Of a DNA stretch of 46,900 nt, positions 46,082 to 46,900 are shown one piece after another (within the stretch, counting starts at the first letter, position 1; each line of letters begins with the position of its first letter). The position numbers and the translations under genes were made by a program. Source of the stretch: Microvirga brassicacearum (lineage in GTDB: Bacteria; Pseudomonadota; Alphaproteobacteria; Rhizobiales; Beijerinckiaceae); contig NZ_VCMV01000081.1 of the NCBI RefSeq assembly GCF_008757455.1, forward strand, positions 271 through 47,170, written 5' to 3'. Under the pieces are notes generated by a model, which did no database searches, was not told the origin of the DNA, and worked only from the letters and a program-made list of their open reading frames with translations.

Positions 46082-46687
46082 ATGCTGACGCTTCGCTCCT
46101 CGCCTGCATCGCCCTTCGGCCGCAAGATCAAGATTGCGGCCTCTCTCCTTGGTCTTCTCGACAGGATCGAGGTCGCCGAAGCCGATACGTCCAATCCCGA
46201 GGACAGCCTCCGGCAGCAAAACCCGCTTGGCAAGATTCCAACGCTGGTGCTTGAAAACGGCGAGACGCTCTACGATTCGCGCGTCATTCTCGAATATCTC
46301 GACGATCTTGCCGGGGGCGGCCATATCTTCCCGTCGGGCTGGAACCGCTTCGCCGCGTTGCGGCAGCAGGCGCTGGCGGACGGGATCATGGATGCGGTGC
46401 TGATCCAGGTCTACGAGGGACGGTGGCGCGCGGAGGAAAAGCGCGAACCGAAATGGGTGGACCACCACGCGGGCAAGGTCGCGCGAGGTCTGGAACATGC
46501 CGAGGCGAACCTCAGTTCACCGACGGCGACGATCCATGTGGGTCACATCGCCCAGGCCTGCGCGCTCGGTTATCTCGATCTGCGCATGGGCGGCCGCTGG
46601 CGCGAAAGCTATCCCAAGCTCGTCGCGTGGCTAGCCGATTTCGAGGCACGCGTGCCAGCCTTCGGCAAGACGGCGGTAAAGCCCTGA
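46082..46687 (+). CDS. Glutathione S-transferase family protein
   Basis: A 201-residue protein with the thioredoxin-like N-terminal domain (LTLRSSPASPFGRKIKIAAS, with the catalytic Ser region, and NPLGKIPTLVLENGETLYDS, the cis-Pro and glutathione-binding motif) and an all-helical C-terminal domain (AEANLSSPTATIHVGHIAQA). ATG 46082 has AGGAAAG upstream; the longer frame from 46028 lacks one. Substrate unknown; it may act in detoxification. A terminator follows. Confidence 0.9.
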   Translation: MLTLRSSPASPFGRKIKIAASLLGLLDRIEVAEADTSNPEDSLRQQNPLGKIPTLVLENGETLYDSRVILEYLDDLAGGGHIFPSGWNRFAALRQQALADGIMDAVLIQVYEGRWRAEEKREPKWVDHHAGKVARGLEHAEANLSSPTATIHVGHIAQACALGYLDLRMGGRWRESYPKLVAWLADFEARVPAFGKTAVKP

Positions 46688-46692
46688 CAATA

Positions 46693-46722
46693 AAAAAGCC
46701 CGGTGTTTCCACCGGGCTTTTT
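46693..46722. terminator. Bidirectional terminator between gst and the outer-membrane protein gene
   Basis: GCCCGGTG and CACCGGGC form a perfect eight-base stem around TTTC, flanked by an A-run on the 5' side and a T-run on the 3' side, so it works on either strand for the two convergent genes. Confidence 0.92.
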
Positions 46723-46742
46723 CCTTAGTGCCGTATCGGCTC

Positions 46743-46900
46743 TTAGTAGGAGCTGAACTTGTAGTTCAGGCCAGCGCGAACAACGCCGAACTCGGTGTTG
46801 TCGTTGTTGGCGAAGGCGCCGAAGTTGTTGCTCTCGGTGTCGAGGTTCACGTACAGACCTTCGATCTTCGCGGTCAGGTTGTTGGTGAACGCGTATTCGA
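46743..46900 (-). CDS. Outer-membrane beta-barrel protein, C-terminal part
   Basis: The last 51 residues of a minus-strand gene that continues past the right edge. Alternating strands with Asn-rich turns (EYAFTNNLTAKIEGLYVN, TEFGVVRAGLNYKF) and a final aromatic residue (NYKFSSY) are the classic C-terminal strand of an outer-membrane beta-barrel, in the Omp25/Omp31-like family of this order. The uniform codon use and very regular strand pattern suggest a highly expressed porin-like protein. Nothing can be said about its start. Confidence 0.8.
   Translation of the reverse strand, partial: EYAFTNNLTAKIEGLYVNLDTESNNFGAFANNDNTEFGVVRAGLNYKFSSY

Noticed and set aside
45001..46233. 410-codon minus-strand frame opposite rlmJ
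   Set aside because: Spans the real rlmJ and the start of gst on the other strand; no domain or ribosome binding site.
1..46900. CRISPR array, prophage, IS element, rRNA or tRNA genes
   Set aside because: Looked for regularly spaced repeats, transposase or integrase motifs, tRNA-like cloverleafs and rRNA sequence; none were recognised.

Overview
The window reads as ordinary chromosome from a GC-rich alphaproteobacterium, most likely of the order Hyphomicrobiales (Rhizobiales). The indications are family content and gene order typical of that order: uvrC-pgsA-moaD-moaE, rplY-pth-ychF, petABC next to an exporter ABC gene, a MoxR/DUF58/DUF4159 operon divergent from DUF1285-nudL-DUF6111-cca, extensin-like C-terminal proteins, DUF4112 and DUF4142 proteins, and a GGAAC/CGTT (EcfG-type) promoter. 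Cytochrome b and c1 are separate genes rather than the fused fbcH of Bradyrhizobium and Rhodopseudomonas, which argues against that family. No rRNA, tRNA, CRISPR array, insertion sequence or prophage was seen.

Layout. 1-2478: a partial secreted protein (possibly M15 peptidase), a methionine aminopeptidase, and a DUF4112/small membrane protein pair. 2495-6718: a polar amino-acid ABC importer on the minus strand with two paralogous binding proteins. 6936-9340: an FAD-linked D-2-hydroxyacid oxidase overlapping a ketodeoxygluconate-type sugar kinase. 9389-13952: a DUF4142 protein behind a stress-type promoter, an acyltransferase, a metallophosphoesterase, a Nudix hydrolase and a GNAT acetyltransferase. 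13959-20802: the four-gene MoxR ATPase / DUF58 / BatA-DUF4159 / VWA membrane protein operon. 20993-23719: its divergent partner operon (DUF1285, CoA pyrophosphatase, DUF6111, CCA-adding enzyme). 23722-25114: hemF and trmL. 25181-30048: an ABC exporter, then the complete cytochrome bc1 complex, closed by a strong terminator. 30112-31586: methylthioadenosine phosphorylase and adenine phosphoribosyltransferase, which act in consecutive purine-salvage steps. 31606-38484 (minus strand): a fused double MaoC protein, a small membrane protein, ychF-pth-rplY, prs, a lipoprotein and a BenE-type transporter. 38596-42081: uvrC, pgsA, moaD, moaE. 42138-46900: small secreted proteins, an extensin-like (M15-like) lipoprotein, RNase T2, RlmJ, a glutathione transferase and the end of an outer-membrane beta-barrel gene.

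How the genes fit together. Many adjacent genes overlap by 1-8 bases (ATGA, TGATG, GTGA junctions), so they are translated as coupled operons. The least explained part is the MoxR module. It encodes one AAA+ ATPase and three proteins with a VWA-like fold; two keep the DxSxS metal-binding motif and one has lost it, and the two large ones are membrane-anchored. This looks like a chaperone and surface-assembly machine of unknown substrate. It is a conserved family arrangement rather than something unique to this genome, but its function has not been established to my knowledge.

Other points of interest are three very short ORFs (33, 39 and 21 codons) with good ribosome binding sites, one of which may control the extensin-like gene; a glycine zipper inserted in the middle of a DUF4142 domain; and several perfect palindromes or hairpins in intergenic positions.
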